This document shows, piece by piece, positions 1-5,601 of a DNA stretch of 6,292 nt (positions are counted from its first letter, which is position 1; each line of letters opens with the position of its first letter). The position numbers and the translations under genes were made by a program. This stretch comes from Acidobacteriota bacterium (lineage in GTDB: Bacteria > Acidobacteriota > Vicinamibacteria > Vicinamibacterales > Vicinamibacteraceae): positions 1-6,292 of the forward strand of contig JACDAO010000622.1 in NCBI GenBank assembly GCA_013695405.1, written 5' to 3'. The notes under the pieces were generated by a model that was not told the DNA's origin, did no database searches, and saw nothing but the letters and a program-made list of their open reading frames with translations.

Positions 1-28
1 GCTTCCCGCTTGTGAACCTGGGGGAAGC
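1..28. repeat. 7-bp perfect inverted repeat (hairpin) at window edge
   Basis: GCTTCCC at 1-7 pairs perfectly with GGGAAGC at 22-28 around a 14-nt loop, and the stem could extend beyond the left edge. The right arm is followed by AAAA rather than a T run, so it does not look like a classical intrinsic terminator on the + strand. It could be the end of an upstream transcript or part of a structured RNA. Confidence 0.4.
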
Positions 29-67
29 AAAAGCTGACAGACATGCTTGCAGACGGCGTGCCACCTC

Positions 68-92
68 GCATCACTGCCTTATGGCAGCATGC
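68..92. repeat. Hairpin, two stacked short stems
   Basis: CTGCC (74-78) pairs with GGCAG (83-87) around a TTAT tetraloop. An outer GCAT (68-71) pairs with ATGC (89-92) across a small asymmetric internal loop. It lies between two other hairpins in the gene-free region. Function is unknown. Confidence 0.35.
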
Positions 93-98
93 CCCGTC

Positions 99-131
99 GT
101 CGCTCGTGAATAAAGGCGCGCTTTTAGCGAC
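99..131. repeat. Bulged hairpin with 6-bp outer and 5-bp inner stems
   Basis: GTCGCT (99-104) pairs with AGCGAC (126-131). Inside it, AAAGG (112-116) pairs with CTTTT (121-125, one G-U pair) around a CGCG loop, leaving a 7-nt bulge on the left side. With the hairpins at 1-28 and 68-92, this makes a locally structured stretch that no gene explains. Confidence 0.35.
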
Positions 132-177
132 CTAAAGGCAGCGTCACAGGTAATGCCCGTCAAGTTCCGGAGGGCGG

Positions 178-205
178 TTGGCCAAAAGGTCACGTAACCT
201 AGAAT
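178..205 (+). promoter_or_regulatory. Candidate sigma-70-type promoter of the phoB-like gene
   Basis: TTGGCC (178-183, 4 of 6 matches to TTGACA) is separated by 16 bp from TAGAAT (200-205, 5 of 6 matches to TATAAT). Transcription would begin near 212 and give a leader of roughly 90 nt before the GTG at 305. No Pho-box-like repeat with 11-bp spacing was seen overlapping it, so autoregulation by PhoB is not evident. The call rests on consensus matching by eye only. Confidence 0.45.
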
Positions 206-304
206 TAACGCCTTCGTCACGGCCTGGAAACCGGCGCCGCGTACCGTGAACGCAGCCTGCCGATCCCCGGCAGCTTTTCCATCGCTCCAGCAAGGAAGAC
301 CCAC

Positions 305-1060
305 GTGACGCTTGCGCAGACCTACGGCACCTCCGCCGCGGCCCGGCCTGTGCCAGGCAGCTCACCGATGACGACGCAGATTCTGGTGGTCGAGGACGAG
401 CAGGACATCGCCGGCCTGATCAAGCACACCCTCGAGCGCGAGCCGGGCATTCGCGTTGAAATGGTCAACAGCGGCGACGCCGCGCTCAAGGCGGTAGCCG
501 AGTCCGCGCCGCACCTGATCATCCTCGACCTCAACCTGCCGGTGCTGTCAGGGTTCGAGGTCTGCCGGATTCTGCGCTCGCGCCCGGCAACCCGGCTGAT
601 CCCGATCATCATGCTGACCGCCCGGACCACCGAGGTCGACCGCGTCTCGGGCCTGGACCTCGGCGCCGACGACTACGTGACCAAGCCGTTCAGCCTGCGC
701 GAACTCGCCGCACGCGTCCGCGCCGTGTTGCGCCGGCCGCAGGCGACTCAGGCGCAGGAGCCGGCGGCGATGGTCTACCGCGGCGCCCACCTGACCGCCG
801 ACTTCGACGCAGTGGCGATCGAGGTCGACGGCGCACCGGTGCGGCTGACCCGGCGCGAGTTCGAGCTGCTCAAGTGCCTGGTCGAGAACCGTAACCGGGT
901 GCTGTCGCGAGACCGACTGCTGGAGCGGGTCTGGGGTTACGACCGGACCATCGAAACCCGCTCGGTCGACGTCCACATCGGGCGCCTGCGGGCCAAGCTG
1001 GTACTGGCCGGCGACCAGATCGAGACCGTGGTCGGTCTGGGCTATCGGTTCGTCGAATAG
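305..1060 (+). CDS. phoB: PhoB-like OmpR-family response regulator
   Basis: A two-domain response regulator that would be phosphorylated by a sensor kinase and then bind direct-repeat DNA sites. The receiver domain covers about residues 25-143. It has the acidic pocket E30/D31, phospho-acceptor D75 in the ILDLNLP segment, T105 in the LTA motif and K127 in the TKPF motif. Numbered from the internal Met22, these become D54, T84 and K106, close to E. coli PhoB (D54, T83, K105). A winged-helix DNA-binding domain follows (about 158-251), with LTRREFELL, the recognition-helix segment RSVDVHIGRLRAKL and the terminal GLGYRF hairpin. The GTG at 305 is chosen because AAGGA (292-296) sits 8 nt upstream. 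The homologous core begins at the ATG at 368, which has only a weak AGG, so the 21-residue N-terminal extension is uncertain. The convergent Pit and DUF47 genes favour a PhoB role. No cognate histidine kinase is in the window, and another OmpR-type regulator remains possible. Confidence 0.9.
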   Translation: MTLAQTYGTSAAARPVPGSSPMTTQILVVEDEQDIAGLIKHTLEREPGIRVEMVNSGDAALKAVAESAPHLIILDLNLPVLSGFEVCRILRSRPATRLIPIIMLTARTTEVDRVSGLDLGADDYVTKPFSLRELAARVRAVLRRPQATQAQEPAAMVYRGAHLTADFDAVAIEVDGAPVRLTRREFELLKCLVENRNRVLSRDRLLERVWGYDRTIETRSVDVHIGRLRAKLVLAGDQIETVVGLGYRFVE

Positions 1061-1066
1061 CGCGCC

Positions 1067-1088
1067 GCCGCGTCGCCGCGTCGCCGCG
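1067..1088. repeat. Tandem 8-bp repeat GCCGCGTC, 2.75 copies
   Basis: GCCGCGTC occurs at 1067-1074 and 1075-1082, followed by a six-base partial copy at 1083-1088. It begins 7 bp after the response-regulator stop and supplies the left arm of the inverted repeat at 1072-1119. Its copy number may vary by slippage. Confidence 0.6.
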
Positions 1089-1119
1089 GGCTCTCCGGCG
1101 CCCGTCACGACGCGGCGAC
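1072..1119. terminator. Likely bidirectional terminator between convergent genes
   Basis: A perfect 12-bp inverted repeat has GTCGCCGCGTCG at 1072-1083 and its complement at 1108-1119, with a 24-bp loop. The loop contains a further 5-bp stem (CGGGC 1087-1091 with GCCCG 1100-1104). It fills the gap between the stops of the response regulator and pit, and its last base is the first plus-strand base of the pit stop codon. Neither strand has a T run, so it may act as a structural or processing barrier rather than a textbook intrinsic terminator. Confidence 0.55.
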
Positions 1120-2120
1120 TAGCGGGCGCCGAGCAGCGTCAGCGTCCAGTAGGTCATCGACCCGACCAGCGCCGCCGCTGGAATCGTCAGCACCCAGGCC
1201 CAGACGATCTGGCCGGCGACGCCCCAGCGCACCGCACTCAGCCGCCGCGTCGCGCCGACCCCGACAATCGATCCGGTGATGGTGTGGGTGGTGCTGATGC
1301 CGACCCCGAGCACGGTCGCGATCAGGATCGAAACGGCCGCGCCGGTCTCGGCGGCGAATCCGCCGACCGGGGTCAGCTTGGTGATCTTGGTGCCCATCGT
1401 CCGGACAATCCGCCAGCCCCCCGACAGGGTGCCCAGGCCGATCGCGGTGTGCGCCGCCAGCACCACCCAGGTCGGCACCTCGAAGGTCTGCAGGTAGCCG
1501 GCGGTCACCAGCACGCCGGTGATGATGCCCATCGTCTTCTGGGCATCGTTGGCGCCGTGCATCAGGCTGAACAGCGCGGCCGAGACCAACTGCAGGCGCC
1601 GGAACAGCGCGTCGACCTTCGCCGGCGAGGTCCGCCGGAAGATCCAGAACGTGGCGGTCATGGTACCCAGGCCGACCGCGAGGCCGACCAGCGGCGCCAG
1701 CACGATGAACACGAGCGTCGGAATCCAGCCAGACAGCAGCAGCGCCGAGACACCGGCCTTGGCGACCGCGGCCCCGGCATACCCGCCGAACAAGGCGTGC
1801 GACGAGCTGGTCGGCAGCCCGAAGTACCAGGTGATCAGGTTCCAGACGATCGCCCCGGTCAGCCCGGCGCCGATCACCGCGAAGGTGACGATGTCGAGGT
1901 CGACCATGCCCTTGCCGACGGTCCGGGCGACTGCGGTGCCGAAGCCGAAGGCCGCGATGAAGTTGAAGAATGCCGCCCAGATCACCGCCTTGCCGGGCGA
2001 GAGCACGCGCGTCGAGACCACCGTCGCGATCGAGTTCGCCGCGTCGTGGAAACCGTTGATGTAATCGAAGATCAGCGCCAGGACGATCAGCGCGACGACG
2101 GTGAGGAAGGCCGAGTCCAT
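1119..2120 (-). CDS. pit: PiT-family inorganic phosphate transporter
   Basis: A 333-residue membrane protein of the PiT family (TC 2.A.20), which carries phosphate into the cell, usually with a proton, sodium ion or metal-phosphate complex. The duplicated PiT architecture is clear. The first copy has DYINGFHDAANS (residues 19-30) and GLPTSSSHAL (101-110). The second has LMHGANDAQKTMGI (186-199) and GISTTHTITG (274-283). GGWRIVRTMGTKITKL at 234-249 is also typical. Many hydrophobic segments are visible (for example 4-18, 76-100, 132-160, 302-331). Length matches the shorter bacterial PiT proteins, and I see no frameshift. The ATG at 2118-2120 lies 15 bp after the DUF47 stop and has no strong Shine-Dalgarno sequence, so co-transcription and perhaps coupled translation with DUF47 are likely. 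This gene pair is a widespread arrangement in which the DUF47 protein is thought to modulate Pit. Confidence 0.96.
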   Translation of the reverse strand: MDSAFLTVVALIVLALIFDYINGFHDAANSIATVVSTRVLSPGKAVIWAAFFNFIAAFGFGTAVARTVGKGMVDLDIVTFAVIGAGLTGAIVWNLITWYFGLPTSSSHALFGGYAGAAVAKAGVSALLLSGWIPTLVFIVLAPLVGLAVGLGTMTATFWIFRRTSPAKVDALFRRLQLVSAALFSLMHGANDAQKTMGIITGVLVTAGYLQTFEVPTWVVLAAHTAIGLGTLSGGWRIVRTMGTKITKLTPVGGFAAETGAAVSILIATVLGVGISTTHTITGSIVGVGATRRLSAVRWGVAGQIVWAWVLTIPAAALVGSMTYWTLTLLGAR

Positions 2121-2135
2121 GGGGGCTGCACGGGC

Positions 2136-2756
2136 CTAGCTGTACTTCACGATCACGTTCTCGAGCTGGTTGGCGACGTCCTCGCACTCATCGGTCGCGC
2201 GCTCGAGCAGATCGAGAATCTCCTTCCACTTCAGCACTTCGATCGCGTTGGTCTCCTCGGAGAACAGCCGGCCGATCGCCTCGCGGTGAACCTGGTCGGC
2301 CTCGTTCTCGAGCCGGTTGATCTCGACGACGTGCTCGGCCAGCCCCTTGCGGCTCTCGAGTTTCTGCATCGCGAGGTGGATCTGATCGGCGCAGGTGATC
2401 AGGATGGCGGCAATCTCGCGGGCGCCGTAGCGGGCGCTGTTGACACGATAGAGCCGAACGCATTCTCCCGCCGCATCCATCATGTCCATGACGTTGTCCA
2501 GGTACAGGATCATGGTGTGGATGTCTTCGCGATCGATCGGCGTCACGAAGGTCTGGTTGAGGCGCTTGAGCGAGTCGTGGGCGATCTGATCGCACTGTTG
2601 CTCCAGCGCCTTCAACTCGTCAGCCGCCGACCAGCGGGGTACGTCGGAGGCCAGCATCTCGGACAGCACCCGTGACGCCTTGCGTATTTCCTGAGCGAGA
2701 GCGATGAAATCGTCGAAGAACCGGCCGTCCTTCGGAATCAGGCTGAAGCGCGCCAC
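2136..2756 (-). CDS. DUF47 / PhoU-like phosphate transport regulator
   Basis: A 206-residue, highly charged, all-helical cytoplasmic protein of the DUF47 (PhoU_div, TIGR00153-like) family. The family start is plain (ARFSLIPKDGRFFDDF, residues 2-17). It continues with DREDIHTMILYLDNVMDMMD in the first helical bundle, LENEADQVHREAIGRLF in the middle and WKEILDLLERATDECEDVAN near the C-terminus, the typical PhoU-type helix pattern with acidic residues. Such proteins are usually encoded beside Pit transporters and are believed to regulate phosphate uptake, though the mechanism is poorly known. The GTG at 2754-2756 is chosen because GGAG (2762-2765 on the complement) lies 5 nt upstream and because the family begins here. 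The frame stays open far upstream to 3116, but that part crosses glgC and is not protein-like. It is the first gene of the pit operon and is divergent from glgC. Confidence 0.94.
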   Translation of the reverse strand: MARFSLIPKDGRFFDDFIALAQEIRKASRVLSEMLASDVPRWSAADELKALEQQCDQIAHDSLKRLNQTFVTPIDREDIHTMILYLDNVMDMMDAAGECVRLYRVNSARYGAREIAAILITCADQIHLAMQKLESRKGLAEHVVEINRLENEADQVHREAIGRLFSEETNAIEVLKWKEILDLLERATDECEDVANQLENVIVKYS

Positions 2757-2937
2757 GCAATCTCCGGTCACCCCCGCGGAACCTGCGGAGGACAGCTGAG
2801 CATATCCCCGCCTTCGACCGGTGCCCTGTAAATTCGGCGTAAACAAACGGCCACGCTGCCTCTCGGCCGGGACCCGGGCCCGGCCAAACCATCGGCGCGG
2901 CTTGCGCGCGGACCGCACCGGCACTACTGTGCTGCAC
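2757..2937. promoter_or_regulatory. Divergent spacer between DUF47-pit and glgC
   Basis: This 181-bp spacer separates two divergent genes and must hold the promoters for both. It contains an AT-richer island (about 2827-2848) with a Pho-box-like repeat. Toward glgC there is a weak TTGCGC (2902-2907) and TACTGT (2925-2930) pair 17 bp apart, which would place the transcription start at about the glgC ATG. I found no strong promoter consensus toward DUF47; GATATGCT on the minus strand (2799-2806 on the complement) is a possible -10 region. Confidence 0.5.
2826..2843. promoter_or_regulatory. Candidate Pho-box-like direct repeat
   Basis: On the + strand CTGTAAA (2826-2832), a 4-bp spacer TTCG, and GCGTAAA (2837-2843) form two 7-mers with an exact 11-bp period (GTAAA at 2828 and 2839). 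The E. coli Pho box has two CTGTCAT-like 7-mers separated by 4 bp. The first copy matches about 5 of 7 positions and the second about 4 of 7. On the minus strand it reads TTTACG-N5-TTTACA, which also resembles Gram-positive PhoP sites (TTAACA with 11-bp period). It lies about 70 bp upstream of the DUF47 start and about 95 bp upstream of the glgC start. Binding is inferred, not shown. Confidence 0.35.
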
Positions 2938-4203
2938 ATGTCCTCGGTGCTCACCCTCATCCTCGGCGGCGGCCGCGGCAACCGGCTGTTTCCGCTCACA
3001 CGGTCGCGCTCCAAGCCGGCCGTGCCGATCGGCGGCAAGTATCGATTGATCGACGTCCCGGTGAGCAACTGCCTGCATGCCGGCTTCCGCCGCATCTTCG
3101 TGCTCACCCAGTTCAACTCGGCGTCGTTGAACCGGCACGTGGCGCAGAGCTACCGGCTCGATCACTTCTCGCAGGGCTTCGTCGACATCCTCGCCGCCGA
3201 GCAGACCCCGGACAGCACGTCGTGGTTCCAGGGCACCGCCGACGCGGTCCGCCAGGCCTGGCGGCACTTCAACTCGATGGAGTGCGACCACATCCTGATC
3301 CTGGCCGGCGATCACCTGTACCGGATGAACCTGCGCGAGCTGATCACCGATCACGTCGAACAGAACGCCGACGTCACCATCGCGGCGCAGCCGTGCGACG
3401 CCGAGACGTCGACCCAGATGGGCATCTTCAGGTTCGATGCGTCAGGTCAGATCTCGGGCTTCGAAGAAAAACCGGACCTGGCCCGGCTTGGAGAGATCGG
3501 GCAGAGTGCACCGGCCAGGAGCCGCGTCGCGTCGTGGGTGACTCCGCAACAACCGTTCATCGCGTCGATGGGCATCTACGTGTTCTCGCGCCAGGTGCTG
3601 CTCGACGCGCTCGAGCGCTACGCCGATGCCGTCGACTTCGGCAAGGAAATCATCCCCGCGGTGATCGACACCCACCGCGTGCGGGCCTACCTCTACCGGG
3701 GCTACTGGGCCGACGTCGGGACGATGGGGTCGTTCTTCGAGGCCAACCTGAAGCTGACCGACCCGCGCCCGCAGTTCACCTTCCACGACCAGACCTGCCC
3801 GATCTACACGCATCCGCGCTTCCTCGCCGGGTCGACGCTGCAAGGGTGCCGGGTCGACCAGGCGCTGATCGCCGAGGGTTGCTGGCTGGACCAGTGCCAG
3901 ATTGATCGCACCGTGGTCGGCATCCGCAGCGTGGTCCGCGCCGGCGCGCGCATCAGCCAGTCGGTGCTGCTCGGTGCGGACTATTACGCCGAGGCCACCG
4001 CGGAATCCGGTGTGGCGCTCGGGATCGGCCGTGATGTCGTGCTCGACCGGGTCATTGTGGACAAGAATGCCCGGATCGGCGACGGCGCCCGGCTGGTCAA
4101 CAGCGCGGGCGTGAAGGAGAAGGACGGCGACGGCTACTTCATCCGCGAAGGCATCATCATCGTGCCCAAAGGCGCGACCATCGCCCCGGGCACGGACATC
4201 TGA
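2938..4203 (+). CDS. glgC: Glucose-1-phosphate adenylyltransferase (ADP-glucose pyrophosphorylase)
   Basis: A 421-residue enzyme making ADP-glucose and pyrophosphate from ATP and glucose-1-phosphate, the committed step of glycogen synthesis. The N-terminal nucleotidyltransferase domain (about 3-270) shows the nucleotide loop GGGRGNRLFPL, SKPAVPIGGKYRLIDVPVSN (25-44), WFQGTADAVRQ (96-106), catalytic-type D125 in LAGDHLYRM, FEEKP (175-179) for sugar phosphate, and YWADVGTM (256-263). A left-handed beta-helix domain follows (about 290-421), ending EGIIIVPKGATIAPGT. Layout and C-terminus resemble cyanobacterial and plant-type enzymes of about 430 residues. Two oddities are N15, where the signature usually has Thr (GTRL), and A258, where related enzymes often have Glu or Arg. 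The ATG at 2938 is chosen because the family begins here. It has no Shine-Dalgarno sequence, so a leaderless transcript is possible. The open frame extends upstream to 2821, but that part is not family-like. UDP-sugar or dTDP-sugar enzymes are less likely given the length and helix domain. Confidence 0.95.
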   Translation: MSSVLTLILGGGRGNRLFPLTRSRSKPAVPIGGKYRLIDVPVSNCLHAGFRRIFVLTQFNSASLNRHVAQSYRLDHFSQGFVDILAAEQTPDSTSWFQGTADAVRQAWRHFNSMECDHILILAGDHLYRMNLRELITDHVEQNADVTIAAQPCDAETSTQMGIFRFDASGQISGFEEKPDLARLGEIGQSAPARSRVASWVTPQQPFIASMGIYVFSRQVLLDALERYADAVDFGKEIIPAVIDTHRVRAYLYRGYWADVGTMGSFFEANLKLTDPRPQFTFHDQTCPIYTHPRFLAGSTLQGCRVDQALIAEGCWLDQCQIDRTVVGIRSVVRAGARISQSVLLGADYYAEATAESGVALGIGRDVVLDRVIVDKNARIGDGARLVNSAGVKEKDGDGYFIREGIIIVPKGATIAPGTDI

Positions 4204-4232
4204 CGCCTCCTGCGCTGCTAGCCTGCTGCTAG

Positions 4233-5092
4233 GCGCTGGCCGTTGACGGACGCTCCCTGTACTTCGTCCGACTCGGCGCGCACCTCGAGTTGTGGCGCCT
4301 GCCGTTGACCAGCGCCGGCACCGCGCGCGGCGACGCCGAGCCGGTCCTGCCCGCTGGTGAGCTCGATATCCGGCACGTCGCCGTGCATCCCACCGACGGC
4401 CGCCTGGCATATGTCGCGATGGCCACGGCCCTTGTTGTCGGACGAAGCTGCCGCGAGCGATCCGGCGTGGAGCGGTGACGGCCGTACGGTCCTGTTCGAG
4501 GCTGGCGAGGGCGAGACCCGTGAGTTGCGGTCGGTCGACGTCGCCAGCGGCGCGACGCGGCTGGTGGCGCCGCTGTGGGACGGCGAATCGGCCCTGCTGC
4601 GACCACGGCTGTCCCCCGACGGCACCAAGATGGCCTACACCCGATCGCGTGACGCGCAGCTCGAGGTCTGGGTCGAGTCCCTGCTCGACGGGCAGCGGTG
4701 GCGGGTCGCGCGGCTCGGCGACGGCGCCGCCTTCCCGATCTGGTCCCCGGATGGTCGGTCCCTGGCGGTCGATGTCTGGCACGACGGGCACGCCCAGGTT
4801 CAGGTCGTGGACACCGACGGCGCGGCCCACCGGCAAGTCTCGCGCGGGGTCGATCTGGCGTGGGTGAGGAGCTGGGCGCCCGACGGCAGCCGGCTGGCCT
4901 TTGCCGGGGCGGTCGACGGGCGCTGGAACGTGTGGTGGGCCAGTCGGGACGGCACGCGTCAGGCGCAGCTGACCGATTACCGCGACGAGCACCACTACGT
5001 GCGCAACCCGGCGTGGTCGCCGCGCGGCCGACCGGGTGGTCTACGAGTTCGCCAGCTTTACTGGCAACATCTGGACCGCACAGCTGCCATGA
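4233..5092 (+). pseudogene. Degraded TolB/PD40-type beta-propeller gene
   Basis: The sequence encodes seven successive PD40/WD40-like blade motifs spread over three reading-frame segments. Segment one (frame from 4233) has VDGRSLYFVR and HPTDGRLAYVA and runs into TGA at 4476-4478. Segment two (other frame, from about 4430) has WSGDGRTVLFE, LSPDGTKMAYT, WSPDGRSLAVD and WAPDGSRLAFA. Near 5030 the frame must shift by one base (an apparent extra C in CGCGGCCGACC) to recover the last blade DRVVYEFASFTGNIWTAQLP, which ends at TGA 5090-5092, 2 bp before the convergent sixA stop. The left end follows an in-frame TAG (4230-4232) and lacks any start or N-terminal domain; in related proteins a signal peptide or a winged-helix domain often precedes the propeller. 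The first break also seems to have lost part of a blade, which points to real decay rather than one sequencing error. A shortened 263-residue frame (4357-5148) could be mistaken for a gene, but its two ends are out-of-frame sequence. Confidence 0.8.
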
Positions 5093-5094
5093 GT

Positions 5095-5601
5095 TCAGCC
5101 CGCCAGGGCCCGCAGCATCCGCGGCGTCACGAACCATTCGAGGCGTGACGGCCCACGCGCGCCCAGGCCCTGGGTGACCAACGCCAGGGCCCCGCCCTTG
5201 CGAAACTCCAGCGGTCCCTCCAGGTGCAGCAGTGTGGCGGCCAGTTGCGGGAGCATCGGATCGTGACCGATCAGCACGACCACGCCGTGGACGCGACGGG
5301 TCTTGAGCGCGGCAATCACGGCAGTCGGCCGGGTCTCCGGGCGCAGCGCGTCAAACAGCTCGACCCTGGCGGGCGTGGCCAGCGCCGGTGCCAGCACGTC
5401 GGCGGTCTGACGGGTCCGCCGCAACGGGCTGCACAAGAGCAAGTCGACCTCGGGCAGCACCGTCGCCAGGCCCTTGGCGCCGCGCTTCCACTTCTTCTCT
5501 CCATCCCGGCTCAGAGGCCGTTCGTCATCGTCGGGCCACGCCGAACCGCGTTCTTCGGCAATGGCGTGGCGTACCAGGACCAGGGTGATCTCAGCGGGCA
5601 T
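5095..5601 (-). CDS. sixA: SixA-type phosphohistidine phosphatase
   Basis: A 168-residue histidine-phosphatase-superfamily protein of the SixA type, close to the usual size (about 160). The N-terminal LVLVRHAIAEE has the RHA catalytic motif. SPLRRTRQTADVL holds the second conserved arginine cluster, and VVLIGHDPML provides the second catalytic histidine. ERPLSRDGEKK between them is characteristic of SixA. E. coli SixA removes phosphate from histidine phosphotransfer proteins, with the nitrogen PTS NPr as the physiological target; the substrate here is unknown. The ATG at 5599-5601 is preferred over a TTG three codons upstream (5608-5610). Neither has a clear Shine-Dalgarno sequence, and translation is probably coupled to the CHAD gene, whose stop lies inside this gene (11-bp overlap). 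SixA and CHAD genes are often neighbours, which supports a shared phosphate-metabolism role. Confidence 0.93.
   Translation of the reverse strand: MPAEITLVLVRHAIAEERGSAWPDDDERPLSRDGEKKWKRGAKGLATVLPEVDLLLCSPLRRTRQTADVLAPALATPARVELFDALRPETRPTAVIAALKTRRVHGVVVLIGHDPMLPQLAATLLHLEGPLEFRKGGALALVTQGLGARGPSRLEWFVTPRMLRALAG

Larger units (their letters stand above)
1..304. other. Gene-free region upstream of the response regulator
   Basis: This stretch has no convincing coding sequence. The short minus-strand open frames here have basic, low-information translations with no recognisable domain. The region is visibly less GC-rich than the genes around it. It holds three potential hairpins (1-28, 68-92, 99-131), a candidate sigma-70-type promoter (178-205) and a Shine-Dalgarno sequence (292-296) in front of the GTG at 305. 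I recognise no tRNA, SRP RNA, 6S RNA or known riboswitch core. The hairpin-rich part lies upstream of the inferred transcription start, so it may be the tail of an upstream transcription unit or a small RNA. Confidence 0.6.

Noticed and set aside
144..365. Short minus-strand open frame upstream of the regulator
   Set aside because: Arg/Ser-rich translation, no ribosome-binding site or domain, and it overlaps the candidate promoter.
1284..2675. 463-codon plus-strand open frame antisense to pit and DUF47
   Set aside because: Its translation is rich in Arg, Gly, Asp and Gln with no domain, and it lies opposite two clear family members. It is an artefact of GC-rich codon use.
2821..2937. 39-residue N-terminal extension of GlgC
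   Set aside because: It is Arg-rich and unlike the family, and it would cover the regulatory spacer.
2757..3116. 120-residue N-terminal extension of the DUF47 protein
   Set aside because: It crosses into glgC, lacks family similarity, and the GTG at 2756 has a good GGAG site at the family start.
4221..4234. Possible terminator hairpin after glgC (GCCT/AGGC)
   Set aside because: The stem is only 4 bp with no T run, too weak to call.
3442..4995. 517-codon minus-strand open frame across glgC and the propeller remnant
   Set aside because: It has no recognisable domain, covers a clear glgC on the other strand and has compositionally biased translation.
4421..5035. Programmed ribosomal frameshifting in the propeller gene
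   Set aside because: There is no slippery heptamer at either break, the start region is missing, and the first break appears to involve lost sequence. Decay is the simpler explanation.
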